DNA from: Natrinema versiforme JCM 10478
Lineage (GTDB): Archaea; Halobacteriota; Halobacteria; Halobacteriales; Natrialbaceae
Reading direction: 5' to 3'
NCBI RefSeq assembly: GCF_000337195.1
Contig: NZ_AOID01000064.1
Span: 53,076-117,075 of the forward strand
DNA: 64,000 bases
Made by a program: the position numbers and the translations under genes
The notes under the pieces: model-generated
Told to the model about the DNA's origin: nothing
Seen by the model: only the letters and a program-made list of their open reading frames with translations
Database searches by the model: none
Part shown: positions 27,011 through 34,943 of the stretch, piece after piece
How positions within the stretch are numbered: position 1 is the first letter of the stretch
Layout of the letters: the number at the start of each line of letters is the position of its first letter

Positions 27011-28350
27011 CCGCCGACGAATCGCTCGCGTCGTTCGTCGCCACCCTCTCTCCGGACGACGTTCCCACGACGGTTCGCGACCACGTCGGTCTCGTCGTCG
27101 CCGACACGGTCGGCACGATTGTCGGCGGGTCGATGACGGACCCCGTCGCGTCGCTCCGGCGCCGATACGCCGACCGATCAGACGGTCCCGCGACCGTTCT
27201 CGGGACGACGGCGACGCTTCCCGTCCACCAGACCGCGACGCTCAACGGGATCGCCGGAACCGTCCTCGAGCTCGATGAAGGGCACAAACTGGCCGCCGGA
27301 CACCCGGCGATCCACGTCTTTCCCGCGGTGCTCGCCGTCGCCGAGGCGGATGACGGTACCGCCGAGGCAGCCTCGACGGCGTTCGTCGCCGGCTACGAGA
27401 CGGCCGTCCGCGTCGCACGAGCGTGCCGGCCGCTCACGGAGGGATACCACCCTCACGGCGTCTGGGGCGTCGTCGGCGCGGCGGCCGCGGTCGCCAATTA
27501 CGAGGGCCTAGACGCCGACGAGACGGCGAACGCACTCCGTATCGCCGCGAACCACGCCCAACACACCCGATTCGAAGCGGCGATCGAGGGAGCGACCGTC
27601 AGAGACACGTACGCCGGGATGAATGCGCCCGACGCGATCGCTGCGGTCGATCAAGCCCGGAGCGGTTTCTCCGGTCTCGAGAACGGTCTCGCTCGCCACC
27701 TCGAACGGACGAGCGACGGCCCGATCGAGTTCCCCGAAGACCTCTTCCTGGGCGAGCGGTGGACGGTGACCGAGGGCTACTTCAAAATCCATGCGGCCTG
27801 CCGGTACACCCATCCCGTGCTCGACGCCGTCGACGAACTGGCGGCGACGGAGCCGATCGATCCCGAGACGCTCGAGCGCATCACGGTCGAAACGTATCCC
27901 GCTGCGGCGATACTCACCGATCCGTGCCCCGAGAACCGCCTCGCTGCGAAGTTCTCGATCCCGTTCGCCGTCGCGACGCGACTCCGTCGCGGGCACGCCG
28001 GCAAGGCGGCGTTCGAGCCCGCGGCGCTCGACGAACCGACCGAGAGACTGGCACGGTTCGTCGAGGTCGAATCGACGCCGAAATTCGCGTCGGCACTGCC
28101 GGACTCGCGGGGGGCACGTGTGACGATTGCGCTCGCCGACGGGCGCGAACGGACCGCAACGGTCGATCACGCACGCGGCGGCGTGGAGCGTCGGTTTTCC
28201 GAGGACCGACTCCGAGAGAAATTCCACTCGCTCGCCGACCCGACGCTCGGGCGGGACGCCGCGACGGACGCTTGGGTGACGCTTCGGGACTGCTGGTCGG
28301 GGGACGTCGACCGACTCTGTCGGACCGTCGTTCCCGCCTCCGACGCGTAG
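27007..28350 (+). CDS. MmgE/PrpD family protein (2-methylcitrate dehydratase-like), second copy
   Basis: A 447-residue MmgE/PrpD protein. Motifs match those of the copy at 18.9-20.3 kb: VVADTVGTIVGGSMTDPV, TATLNGIAGTVLELDEGHKLAAGHPAIHVFPA, HGVWGVVGAAAAVAN, and EGYFKIHAACRYTHPVLDAVDEL. The ATG at 27007 overlaps the LivM stop; the open frame upstream is chance. The HPAIHVFPA and HGVWG blocks place it nearer to the subgroup with iminodisuccinate epimerase and cis-aconitate decarboxylase relatives than the first copy, though this is a visual judgement. It is the downstream end of the importer operon, after which conserved gene order stops at insertion-sequence remnants. Confidence 0.9.
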   Translation: MTADESLASFVATLSPDDVPTTVRDHVGLVVADTVGTIVGGSMTDPVASLRRRYADRSDGPATVLGTTATLPVHQTATLNGIAGTVLELDEGHKLAAGHPAIHVFPAVLAVAEADDGTAEAASTAFVAGYETAVRVARACRPLTEGYHPHGVWGVVGAAAAVANYEGLDADETANALRIAANHAQHTRFEAAIEGATVRDTYAGMNAPDAIAAVDQARSGFSGLENGLARHLERTSDGPIEFPEDLFLGERWTVTEGYFKIHAACRYTHPVLDAVDELAATEPIDPETLERITVETYPAAAILTDPCPENRLAAKFSIPFAVATRLRRGHAGKAAFEPAALDEPTERLARFVEVESTPKFASALPDSRGARVTIALADGRERTATVDHARGGVERRFSEDRLREKFHSLADPTLGRDAATDAWVTLRDCWSGDVDRLCRTVVPASDA

Positions 28351-28429
28351 TTCTATTCGCTTTCCGCTCTCGGAAACAGATCCGCGCGGCTAGAATAGTT
28401 TGAAGACAGAGGGGTACGTCGATACAGAT

Positions 28430-28740
28430 TTTAGTAGACATTTCTAAGGTAGTCAGGTTTCCACCCTTCTGGCGTCGAACTCCGAGTTCACGTTGGTGGA
28501 GTAGCGTTCGGAGTCGTTGTCTGCCATCGACGAGAAACACCACCTTCTCCGGCGTATTTCTCTCACATATTCGAGCACGACTCTCCGTTGGAACGGCTGT
28601 CGTTGCCGGACTGGGCCGTATACAGCGACTACCGCTCGCTCCGTGATCGATCACAGGGATGGCACTCGAGGGTATCTCGAGCCGGATCGTCGCCTCGTTG
28701 ACTGCAACGCGATTCGGATTCACGTCACTTCTGGACTGGA
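28430..28740 (-). pseudogene. transposase remnant, IS6-like
   Basis: The minus strand retains pieces of a haloarchaeal DDE transposase: a VAVNEATIRLE block (equivalent to the catalytic VAVDET strand) and FLVDGRQRLRTLLHQREL (equivalent to the FLVDxxxxL block), joined by a stretch that no longer makes sense in one frame. Frameshifts and missing ends make it inactive. It marks the left end of an accessory region. Confidence 0.5.
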
Positions 28741-28842
28741 CAGCACGCGTGTGAAACCAATCGTGAGCCGTGTCGTGCCTCTGCTCGACGCCAGAATGTC
28801 TAACTCTATAACTGTTTTTGAGAGGGATAGTTTAGGGAGAAA

Positions 28843-29345
28843 GGCGCTGTCTAGTTTAGCACCTCCGCTGGCGTCTGTCCGTTGAGTGACTAATTCGGCC
28901 GCTGTATGTTATAGTAGTGTACGAACTGATCAAGCCATTCTCTGACGCTCGCCCGACTGCCGGCCCGTGAAGTATGGAAGCGGTCGATCCGCATTGTGAG
29001 CGTGTAAACCATTTTTCGATATGGTTTCGATCGACATAGTCGAGGTGACCGCTCGATCCTAATCGGGAGAGGGAAGTCAGATAGCCAGACCATCGACGAG
29101 AAAATCAGCGTCGGAGAAATCGTGTTTCTCGGTGAGTCCATGCAGAAACGCAGCAGCTGGATCGGTGCCTCGCCGTCCAAAGAGCGCGACGTCGAGAATG
29201 AGTTTCGTGTCGAGGTCTATTGCAGTGCACATCCAAGATCGGTCGCCGTTAATCCTGACAGTAGTTTCATCAACCGCGACCCGCGACGGCGAAGTCGTCG
29301 GCGGGTCGCACCCGCTGTCAGCCCCCAATTCCAGACCGCTCCATG
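28843..29345 (-). mobile_element. truncated insertion sequence, copy A
   Basis: The left end has GGCGCTGTCTAGTTTAGCACC (28843 on), nearly the same as the end of the element at 47705. The minus strand then reads the C-terminal half of a transposase: VAVDETTVRINGDRSW, DLDTKLILDVALFGRRGTDPAAAFLHGLTEKHD, FLVDG, then frameshifts, then MRIDRFHTSRAGSRASVREW and LDQFVHYYNIQRPN. The N-terminal helix-turn-helix region is missing and similarity ends near 29340. I place it in the IS6-like group of haloarchaeal elements. Confidence 0.75.
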
Positions 29346-29556
29346 CGAGCGTTCAACGCCTAATTCAGATAAAATAGTTGAGTAATATTGTTGGTAATGA
29401 GAATAAGACTATCTCTCTTTATTAATACAAGAGACAATGTTTCAATACAGAGTATGAAGACATCACATATTGTGAATTGGATATATTAGATAATTCCATC
29501 ATTAGAGGGTACAGACGCGCATTATCGGGATAGAGAGTGGAAATGCGAAAATTCAC

Positions 29557-29572
29557 AGTATGTATATAGCCC
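29557..29572 (+). promoter_or_regulatory. TATA box before the AT-rich IclR gene, with operator-like half-sites
   Basis: TATGTATATAG is centred about 25 bases before the ATG at 29590, indicating a leaderless transcript and deciding that start over the ATG at 29560, which would overlap the box. TTCACAGTATG directly before it, and CACATATTGTGAAT at about 29465, resemble the TTCACAGTGTGAA palindrome at the IclR gene at 4 kb. Confidence 0.5.
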
Positions 29573-29589
29573 TTTCTGGTATACTAATT

Positions 29590-30363
29590 ATGGCCAATAA
29601 CTCGTCTTCCGGCCGTCAACTCAAAACTCTTGAGACTGCTGCCGAACTGGTCGATATCATACAGCAACAAAGTGGAATGTCAATTGAATCTCTTGCAAAA
29701 GAGCTTAACTTAGCAGAAAGTACTATACATGGATACGTAAAAACTCTTGAAAACAATGGATATCTAGTTTATGAGGATGGAAAATATCACATCGGATTGG
29801 AATTTTTGAATAAGGGAGGTCATGCTCGGACGAGAAAGCCAGAATATGATTTTATAATATCGAAATTAGAGGATTTAGCCGAACAGACGGGTGAACGCGT
29901 CCAATTTATTGTTGAAGAAAATGGAAAAGCATACTATGTCCATACGTCGATCGGGAAAAATGCTGTTCAGGTGGATGCCCATATTGGGAAGGTAATCCAT
30001 CTTCATGCGAGCTCTGCAGGAAAGGCTATTCTTGCTCATTTACCAGAGGATCGCGTAAAGCAAATTCTCAACCAGTGGGGAACTCCGGCATACACTCAGC
30101 ATACAATTACCAGTGAGGAAGAATTACTTGAAGAACTGAACACCATCCAGGAGAGGGGGTATTCAATTAGCGATCAAGAATCGATTAGCGGTCTCCGTGC
30201 AATTGGGGTACCAATTTGTTCCCAGAGTAGTGGCCACCCACTTGGGGCAATTAGTCTCTCGGGTCCGGCACATCGGCTCAAAGGAGAGTGGTTCGAACAA
30301 GATATTCCAGATATTATTCTTGCAGTCGTAAACGAAATAGAACTCGACCTAGAGTATCATTAG
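29590..30363 (+). CDS. IclR family transcriptional regulator, AT-rich gene
   Basis: A 257-residue IclR regulator. The winged helix covers about 8-75 (LKTLETAAELVDIIQQQSGMS, SLAKELNLAESTIHGYVKTL). The effector domain has GERVQFIVEENGKAYYVHTS, the conserved HLHASSAGKAILAHLPEDRV block, EELLEELNTIQERGYSISDQ and GAISLSGPAHRLKG. It is noticeably AT-rich with codons such as AAA, ATA and TTA, unlike the GC-rich genes before 28 kb, a sign of separate origin. Insertion-sequence remnants lie on both sides, so its target gene may have been lost or may lie further along (the transport genes from 32 kb). Confidence 0.92.
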   Translation: MANNSSSGRQLKTLETAAELVDIIQQQSGMSIESLAKELNLAESTIHGYVKTLENNGYLVYEDGKYHIGLEFLNKGGHARTRKPEYDFIISKLEDLAEQTGERVQFIVEENGKAYYVHTSIGKNAVQVDAHIGKVIHLHASSAGKAILAHLPEDRVKQILNQWGTPAYTQHTITSEEELLEELNTIQERGYSISDQESISGLRAIGVPICSQSSGHPLGAISLSGPAHRLKGEWFEQDIPDIILAVVNEIELDLEYH

Positions 30364-30387
30364 TCGAGATTCGATACAGATCATTTC

Positions 30388-30960
30388 GGCTCTGTTGAAA
30401 TACTACCCTTTAGATACATTCTCACCTGAAACAGTCAGTCAATGAGAGCCACGAGTTGACGACAAATCGGTCACGCATCCTGTTCACCCCAAATCACGCT
30501 GAAAGCTCGTCCATCTCCAGCCGGAAGATGACGCGAAGCCGAATCACGTCGCGCTCGACGAGACAGTGATTCAATTCGACGAACATCGGTATTGGCTGTA
30601 CTCTGCTGTTGATCCGGAAACGAACAAAATTCTCCATATACGGCTGTATTCGACGACTATGGCCGCGTTGACAGAACGGTTTCTGCAGGAACTCACTGAG
30701 AAACATGCCCTCGACGATACCGTGTTTCTCGTCGATGGTGCAAAACATCTCCAGACCGTACTCCGTCGATCTGGGCTCCGATTTTGATACGAGAAACATG
30801 GAAATCGGAACGCTTCTGAACGTATCTTTCGTGAGGTAAAACAACGTACTTCTTCGTTCCCAAACTGCTTCAGTCACGCAAAACCATCAACAGCAGAGTC
30901 GTGGCTCCAAGCCTTCGCCGTCTGGCAGAGTGCTACAAACTAAACACGGCTCTGCCAAAG
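30388..30960 (+). mobile_element. decayed IS6-family insertion sequence
   Basis: Starts with GGCTCTGTTGAAATACT, a terminal sequence typical of haloarchaeal IS6 elements. The transposase frame (30503-30943) reads LQPEDDAKPNHVALDETVIQF, DEHRYWLYSAVDPETNK, RFLQELTEKHALDDTVFLVDGAKHLQTVLRRSGLRF, then an in-frame TGA stop at 30785-30787. After it comes YEKHGNRNASERIFREVKQR and ESWLQAFAVWQSATN in the same frame. The N-terminal helix-turn-helix part is missing. With an internal stop and no N-terminus it cannot be active. Confidence 0.75.
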
Positions 30961-31087
30961 TATTCAAACTTAGATTCGAAACAATAACCGCCATCGACGG
31001 ACGCTATTCCTCTTCCTACCTTAGCTGACTAATGGTGCACAAATAATCCCGCAACTCAACAACACCTATGACGGAAATAGGGCCATG

Positions 31088-31513
31088 TCAGTTATCTGTT
31101 GACATTACTACAGGGCACTCTGAATTTAGTAGTATTGACTGGTTCACACTACCGAAGATTGCTTTTCCCGTTGGGGACCGTTTCCGGCCTGCGACAACAA
31201 TGTACCGTGCATCTTGTTCATCAGCATAGTTAACAATCTCATCTGAGGGATTCCCCATTAATCCAACGGCTTCAAACGGTCTACTAAGAGGTTCTGCAGC
31301 CTCCTCCGAGATATTCGATGCGACATTTTTCACAGATTCCATGTCTATTGGATCTCCTTCTTTTGCTTTTGTCCTTCCTAAATTGACGAACTCTGATGTA
31401 GACAAAACATGGACGACATGAATCGTGTCAGCAAAAGCCTCTGCAAGTACTTTGGCTTGTTTAATGACGGTGTCTGCTCGATCTGACCGGTCTACAGCTG
31501 CGACAATCACCAT
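31088..31513 (-). CDS. universal stress protein, UspA family
   Basis: A 141-residue single-domain UspA protein. It begins MVIVAAVDRSDRADTVIKQAKVLAEAF. The C-terminal ATP-binding signature GRKRSPTGKAIFGSVNQSILL is complete, so it belongs to the nucleotide-binding branch. These cytoplasmic dimers help survival under starvation and stress by an unclear mechanism. It stands alone between two broken insertion sequences, with a TATA-like GAATAAAG upstream on its strand. The gene is less GC-rich than the core. It closely resembles the protein at 51.9 kb (GRKRSP-GKA-FGSV-QSILL), so one may be a duplicated or acquired copy. Confidence 0.92.
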   Translation of the reverse strand: MVIVAAVDRSDRADTVIKQAKVLAEAFADTIHVVHVLSTSEFVNLGRTKAKEGDPIDMESVKNVASNISEEAAEPLSRPFEAVGLMGNPSDEIVNYADEQDARYIVVAGRKRSPTGKAIFGSVNQSILLNSECPVVMSTDN

Positions 31514-31639
31514 AGTAGATTGCTACTGTCATAGCACTTTATTCTTACTCTAAATAATGGGAGAAACGATCTGATTGTACGTCAATCCTGTATAGAATTA
31601 TTAATGTATACTGTCTTCGATTCTTAGTTGGCCAGGTCA

Positions 31640-32217
31640 CAACAGGATCAATCTTATCTCCTGAATCCACGGAAGGCGTCGGGATCACTCCATGATGTCT
31701 TGTTCGAGGTTGTAGACGGTGGCAGGGAGTACGAGTTCACGAAACTCACTTCACGGTACCCCGCGGGTGGCCGGACAGCGGACACGGATCAATGCTTGCT
31801 GGCTGAAAACGCCGTCTCAGCCATCCAACGTTCCTGTAGGTATACTGGCCATCCGTGCGTTATGGGCGTGGTCATAGGCAGCGAACAGCCGATATTTGAT
31901 TACCGACCGGATGCCCTCCGTTCGGAGGGTGTCCCGCAGTGAGTGGTCGTCATGGCCTTTATCGCCGGCGAAACTTTCGATGTCCGTCGTGTTGCGCAGC
32001 ACTACTTAACTGCCCACCTGTTATCATGGGACCAGTGTGGCGAACAGTGGATGTCCAAGACGGTACACGACTCCGTGTCAATTGGGGCCAGCGTTTTCAG
32101 CATCCGTATGTGACGATCCGTTCGGTTAATATAGTGGTTGGACGCCGCTTCGCGGTCGAAAAACGTGGCGCTCAGTGACCATGCTCGCCGGGATCGCAGC
32201 AAGTCGCTTCTCTTCAA
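31640..32217 (-). pseudogene. IS5-type (ISH) transposase pseudogene
   Basis: Read on the minus strand, the pieces in order are IDTESCTVLDIHCSPHWSHD, then in a shifted frame TTDIESFAGDKGHDDHSLRD and IRSVIKYRLFAAYDHAHNARM, and then scrambled fragments of the AVRAR-WYREF-E C-terminal block. These are the DxHC and DKGYD landmarks of haloarchaeal IS5-group transposases. At least two frameshifts break it. Terminal repeats were not identified. Confidence 0.65.
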
Positions 32218-32421
32218 CTAATATACAGGTTCGTCCGGGCTGACACCATTGTTCGTCATCGCCGCTCCCCAGAAACGAAGCGGTGGCTATGGACGGGAGT
32301 GTGGCCGTAGCAGGTGACGGGGTTGGCAGTCAGATCATCCGCTGTAGAATGCTTCGCCCCGCTGGGGTGTACAAAATCATCTATATCCATCGTGCCACTT
32401 GCCGGGACCGCCAAATCTTAA

Positions 32422-32432
32422 TGTATATAAGT
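32422..32432 (+). promoter_or_regulatory. TATA box deciding the start of the DASS transporter
   Basis: TGTATATAAG lies 20-25 bases before two adjacent GTG codons (32445, 32448). An in-frame ATG at 32421 overlaps this box and so can hardly be translated; leaderless initiation at GTG is the better reading. Confidence 0.5.
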
Positions 32433-32447
32433 TCGATTTTTATCGTG

Positions 32448-33839
32448 GTGAAAAATATCTCCAATCCCAGTTCCATCTTCGGACTTGTCGGTTCTGTCGT
32501 AATCGTTGCTAGTGGAATAGTTGCTAACCCGCCGATGGGAATGACCGATGATGGCCTCATGGCAACCTCGGTATTTTTTGCGACGCTTCTTCTTTGGCTG
32601 ACCCACACTGTTCCCTATTTGGTCTCGAGCGTCACCGCGGTTATGCTCCTCTACGCACTCGGTGTTACGAACTCTGTTCAAGCCGCTGCATCCGGGTTCT
32701 CTTCTTCACTCGTTCTCTTCCTGCTCTTGCTCTTTCTGCTGGGGAACACGATTTCCGAAGTTGACCTAGATGCTCGACTCGCAGACCGTCTCCTTGGATC
32801 GGAAGACACCCCTACACGTGCACTTCGCTCACTTACAACGGCACTTCTCCCTCTAGCTGTCTTCATGCCTTCTGCTGCAGCTCGGACCGTGGCTCTGATC
32901 CCTGTTGTCCGTCGTCTCCAGACTTCTTTTGATCTCTCTTTCAATTCTGACTTCTCACAAACAGCCTTCTTGATTCTTGGTCAGGTGAACCCGCTTGCGT
33001 CCGTCGGTCTCATGACCGGCGGTGGAATGGCTGTTGTCACTGCTGGACTTATCCACTCGCTTGTTGGTCCCTTAACCTGGGTTCAATGGGCCCTGTACAT
33101 GGTGCCTCCCGCAGCGGCCCTATACCTGCTCGGTGCTGTTTCCGTTTTCACGCTCTATCCACTTGAGGACGCAGATATTCCGGAACCGAGGACCAAAGAT
33201 ACCCCCGCCGATTTCAACCGTGAACAACGTATCGTTGCCGCTGTGATGTCCGGAACAGTCCTCGCTTGGATCATCGGGTCTTTTTTTGGTATCCCTACGA
33301 TCCTTCCTGCTGCAGCGGCAGTTCTCATCCTTTCACTACCCAATATTCGTATCATCCGTGCAGATGCCGTCGCAGACGTAAACTGGAACGTGCTTTTTCT
33401 GGTCGGAGCAATGTTCTCTTTGCTTGAGGCACTCACAAACACAGGCGTCGTGAATCTCCTCATCAATCGGACTCTGGAGACGATCCCGCTTAATGCTCTC
33501 CCAGTGTTCGCGAGCGTTGGTATTCTTCTGCTGGTCGCAGTCGCCGTTCGTATTGTGTTCTCAACTGGATCCGCGGCACTGCTGGTTGTTATTCCTTTTG
33601 CGCTTCGGATTGGGCAGGAACTGGGTGTGAACCAACTCTACCTCTCGTTCTCACTCCTCATCGTTATTGGTGGAACGACGTTCCTACCGTTCAATACAAC
33701 GTCTGCCCTGCTCGCGTACGAAGAAGGGCCACTAAATCAAAGAGATGTGGCACAGTTTGGTGTTGTAACACTCTTTCTCTCGTTGGGTGTTACCACTGTC
33801 GCATGGCTATTCTACTGGCCGTTAGTCTCAAGCGTGTAG
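32448..33839 (+). CDS. DASS family sodium/dicarboxylate (SLC13-type) transporter
   Basis: A membrane protein of about 463 residues with 11-12 hydrophobic segments and the two-repeat plan of the divalent anion:sodium symporter family. Markers are VANPPMGMTDDGLMATSVFFATLLLWLTHTVPYL, the first-repeat SAAARTVALIPVVRRL hairpin (equivalent of the SNT motif), VNWNVLFLVGAMFSLLEAL, and a second-repeat loop GGTTFLPFNTTSALLAY. Such proteins import succinate, malate, citrate or sulfate with sodium. The start is taken at GTG because a TATA box covers the upstream ATG. The 3' end overlaps the convergent PrpF gene by 28 bases. Next to the tripartite tricarboxylate operon it gives a second route for a related acid. 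Confidence 0.85.
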   Translation: MKNISNPSSIFGLVGSVVIVASGIVANPPMGMTDDGLMATSVFFATLLLWLTHTVPYLVSSVTAVMLLYALGVTNSVQAAASGFSSSLVLFLLLLFLLGNTISEVDLDARLADRLLGSEDTPTRALRSLTTALLPLAVFMPSAAARTVALIPVVRRLQTSFDLSFNSDFSQTAFLILGQVNPLASVGLMTGGGMAVVTAGLIHSLVGPLTWVQWALYMVPPAAALYLLGAVSVFTLYPLEDADIPEPRTKDTPADFNREQRIVAAVMSGTVLAWIIGSFFGIPTILPAAAAVLILSLPNIRIIRADAVADVNWNVLFLVGAMFSLLEALTNTGVVNLLINRTLETIPLNALPVFASVGILLLVAVAVRIVFSTGSAALLVVIPFALRIGQELGVNQLYLSFSLLIVIGGTTFLPFNTTSALLAYEEGPLNQRDVAQFGVVTLFLSLGVTTVAWLFYWPLVSSV

Positions 33840-34942
33840 AACGCCCGGCCTTCCATTAAGGGCCGCTGTGTTCGTGAAACCGTTACGCTCTCTACTTTGT
33901 CGTTGTTGACGTTGGCCTTGACCACCATTTTCCCCTTCGGATGCCCGAGGATGACCCTTTCACCATCAGGGACATCGGCCATCTGATTCGGAATCGTTCC
34001 CTCAAGTAGTGTAGCGGCTGCAGTACATGATGCACCTGTAACAGCATACACTGGATGGAGGTACTGCATACTCATAATTCGGGCTGTGATATCAATCTCC
34101 GATTCACTGACGTAGCCCGTAGTCGCTTCGTAGTCGGTTGGTGGTGCGACGAACGCTACCTTCGGGAACCCTGGCGATTCGACGGTTGCGTCCTCGGGTG
34201 AATCAACGATGTCGAGTTCCGCACACACGGTTGCACGAATCTGCTCGATCCGGTTGAGGAACTCAGGATCAGTGTCGATGTCCTCGGGTAGTTCTGTGCC
34301 AGTTACACCAAGGCTGGATGCTTGGACGAAAACGACGGGAGTTGTGACGTCCAAGACGCTCATCTCGACAGGCACTCCATCGACGTCAAGTGTCGTTACC
34401 GGTTCATCGAACGGGAATAACCCCCTTTCGGCCGTTCCCGCCGGATTGTAGAACGTTGTTTCGACCCTAGCTCCAGTTCCGGGGACGCCGTGGATTTTGT
34501 GATCACCTACGGTGGCTGCGCAACCGTCAACGATATCGAATGACTGGTCAATCCGTGTCTCTGTATTTTTATTATAGAGCGTGACCGTTGCTTCGCCGTT
34601 GTCAGGGACATCAACCATATTTTCGTTAGTAGCGAACGGCCCAACGACAGTCGTCATGTTGCCACAGTTCCCACCATAGTCGATGGTCGAATCATGGACG
34701 CTGACCTGACCGAACTCATAGTCAATGTCGATACCGTCACGGTCACTTTCTTCAATGATCATCAGTTTCGATGTCGTCGATGTCCCGCCACCAAGTCCGT
34801 CAATTTGGCGCTCATCGGGACTCCCGAACAACGAGAGGAGCGCTGCATCCATGTTCTCGTCTGGGAGTTCGTCTCGAGTCACGGCGACGCCCTTGCTGGT
34901 TCCTCCACGAACAAGCGTACACTGCAGTGAGTTCTGATCCAT
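33812..34942 (-). CDS. PrpF family isomerase (methylaconitate/methylitaconate/aconitate isomerase type)
   Basis: A 376-residue protein of the PrpF family, diaminopimelate-epimerase fold, which shifts double bonds or cis-trans geometry in aconitate-like acids without cofactor. Landmarks are LVRGGTSKGV at the N-terminus, GLGGGTSTTSKLMII, DYGGNCGNMTTVVGPFA with its conserved Cys, GVPGTGARVE, and VTGASCTAAATLLEG-PNQ near the C-terminus. It is the last gene of the tripartite tricarboxylate transporter operon, one base after TctA. With the adjacent tricarballylate-dehydrogenase-like enzyme it could interconvert cis- and trans-aconitate, making imported tricarboxylates usable by the TCA cycle. A methylitaconate isomerase role is the alternative. 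Confidence 0.88.
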   Translation of the reverse strand: MDQNSLQCTLVRGGTSKGVAVTRDELPDENMDAALLSLFGSPDERQIDGLGGGTSTTSKLMIIEESDRDGIDIDYEFGQVSVHDSTIDYGGNCGNMTTVVGPFATNENMVDVPDNGEATVTLYNKNTETRIDQSFDIVDGCAATVGDHKIHGVPGTGARVETTFYNPAGTAERGLFPFDEPVTTLDVDGVPVEMSVLDVTTPVVFVQASSLGVTGTELPEDIDTDPEFLNRIEQIRATVCAELDIVDSPEDATVESPGFPKVAFVAPPTDYEATTGYVSESEIDITARIMSMQYLHPVYAVTGASCTAAATLLEGTIPNQMADVPDGERVILGHPKGKMVVKANVNNDKVESVTVSRTQRPLMEGRAFYTLETNGQ

Positions 34943-34943
34943 T

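Noticed and set aside
9243..28350. direct assignment as a nicotinate degradation cluster
   Set aside because: Nicotinate hydroxylase, 6-hydroxynicotinate reductase, methyleneglutarate mutase and a PrpF-type isomerase are not in this region, so only an analogy of the later steps is claimed.
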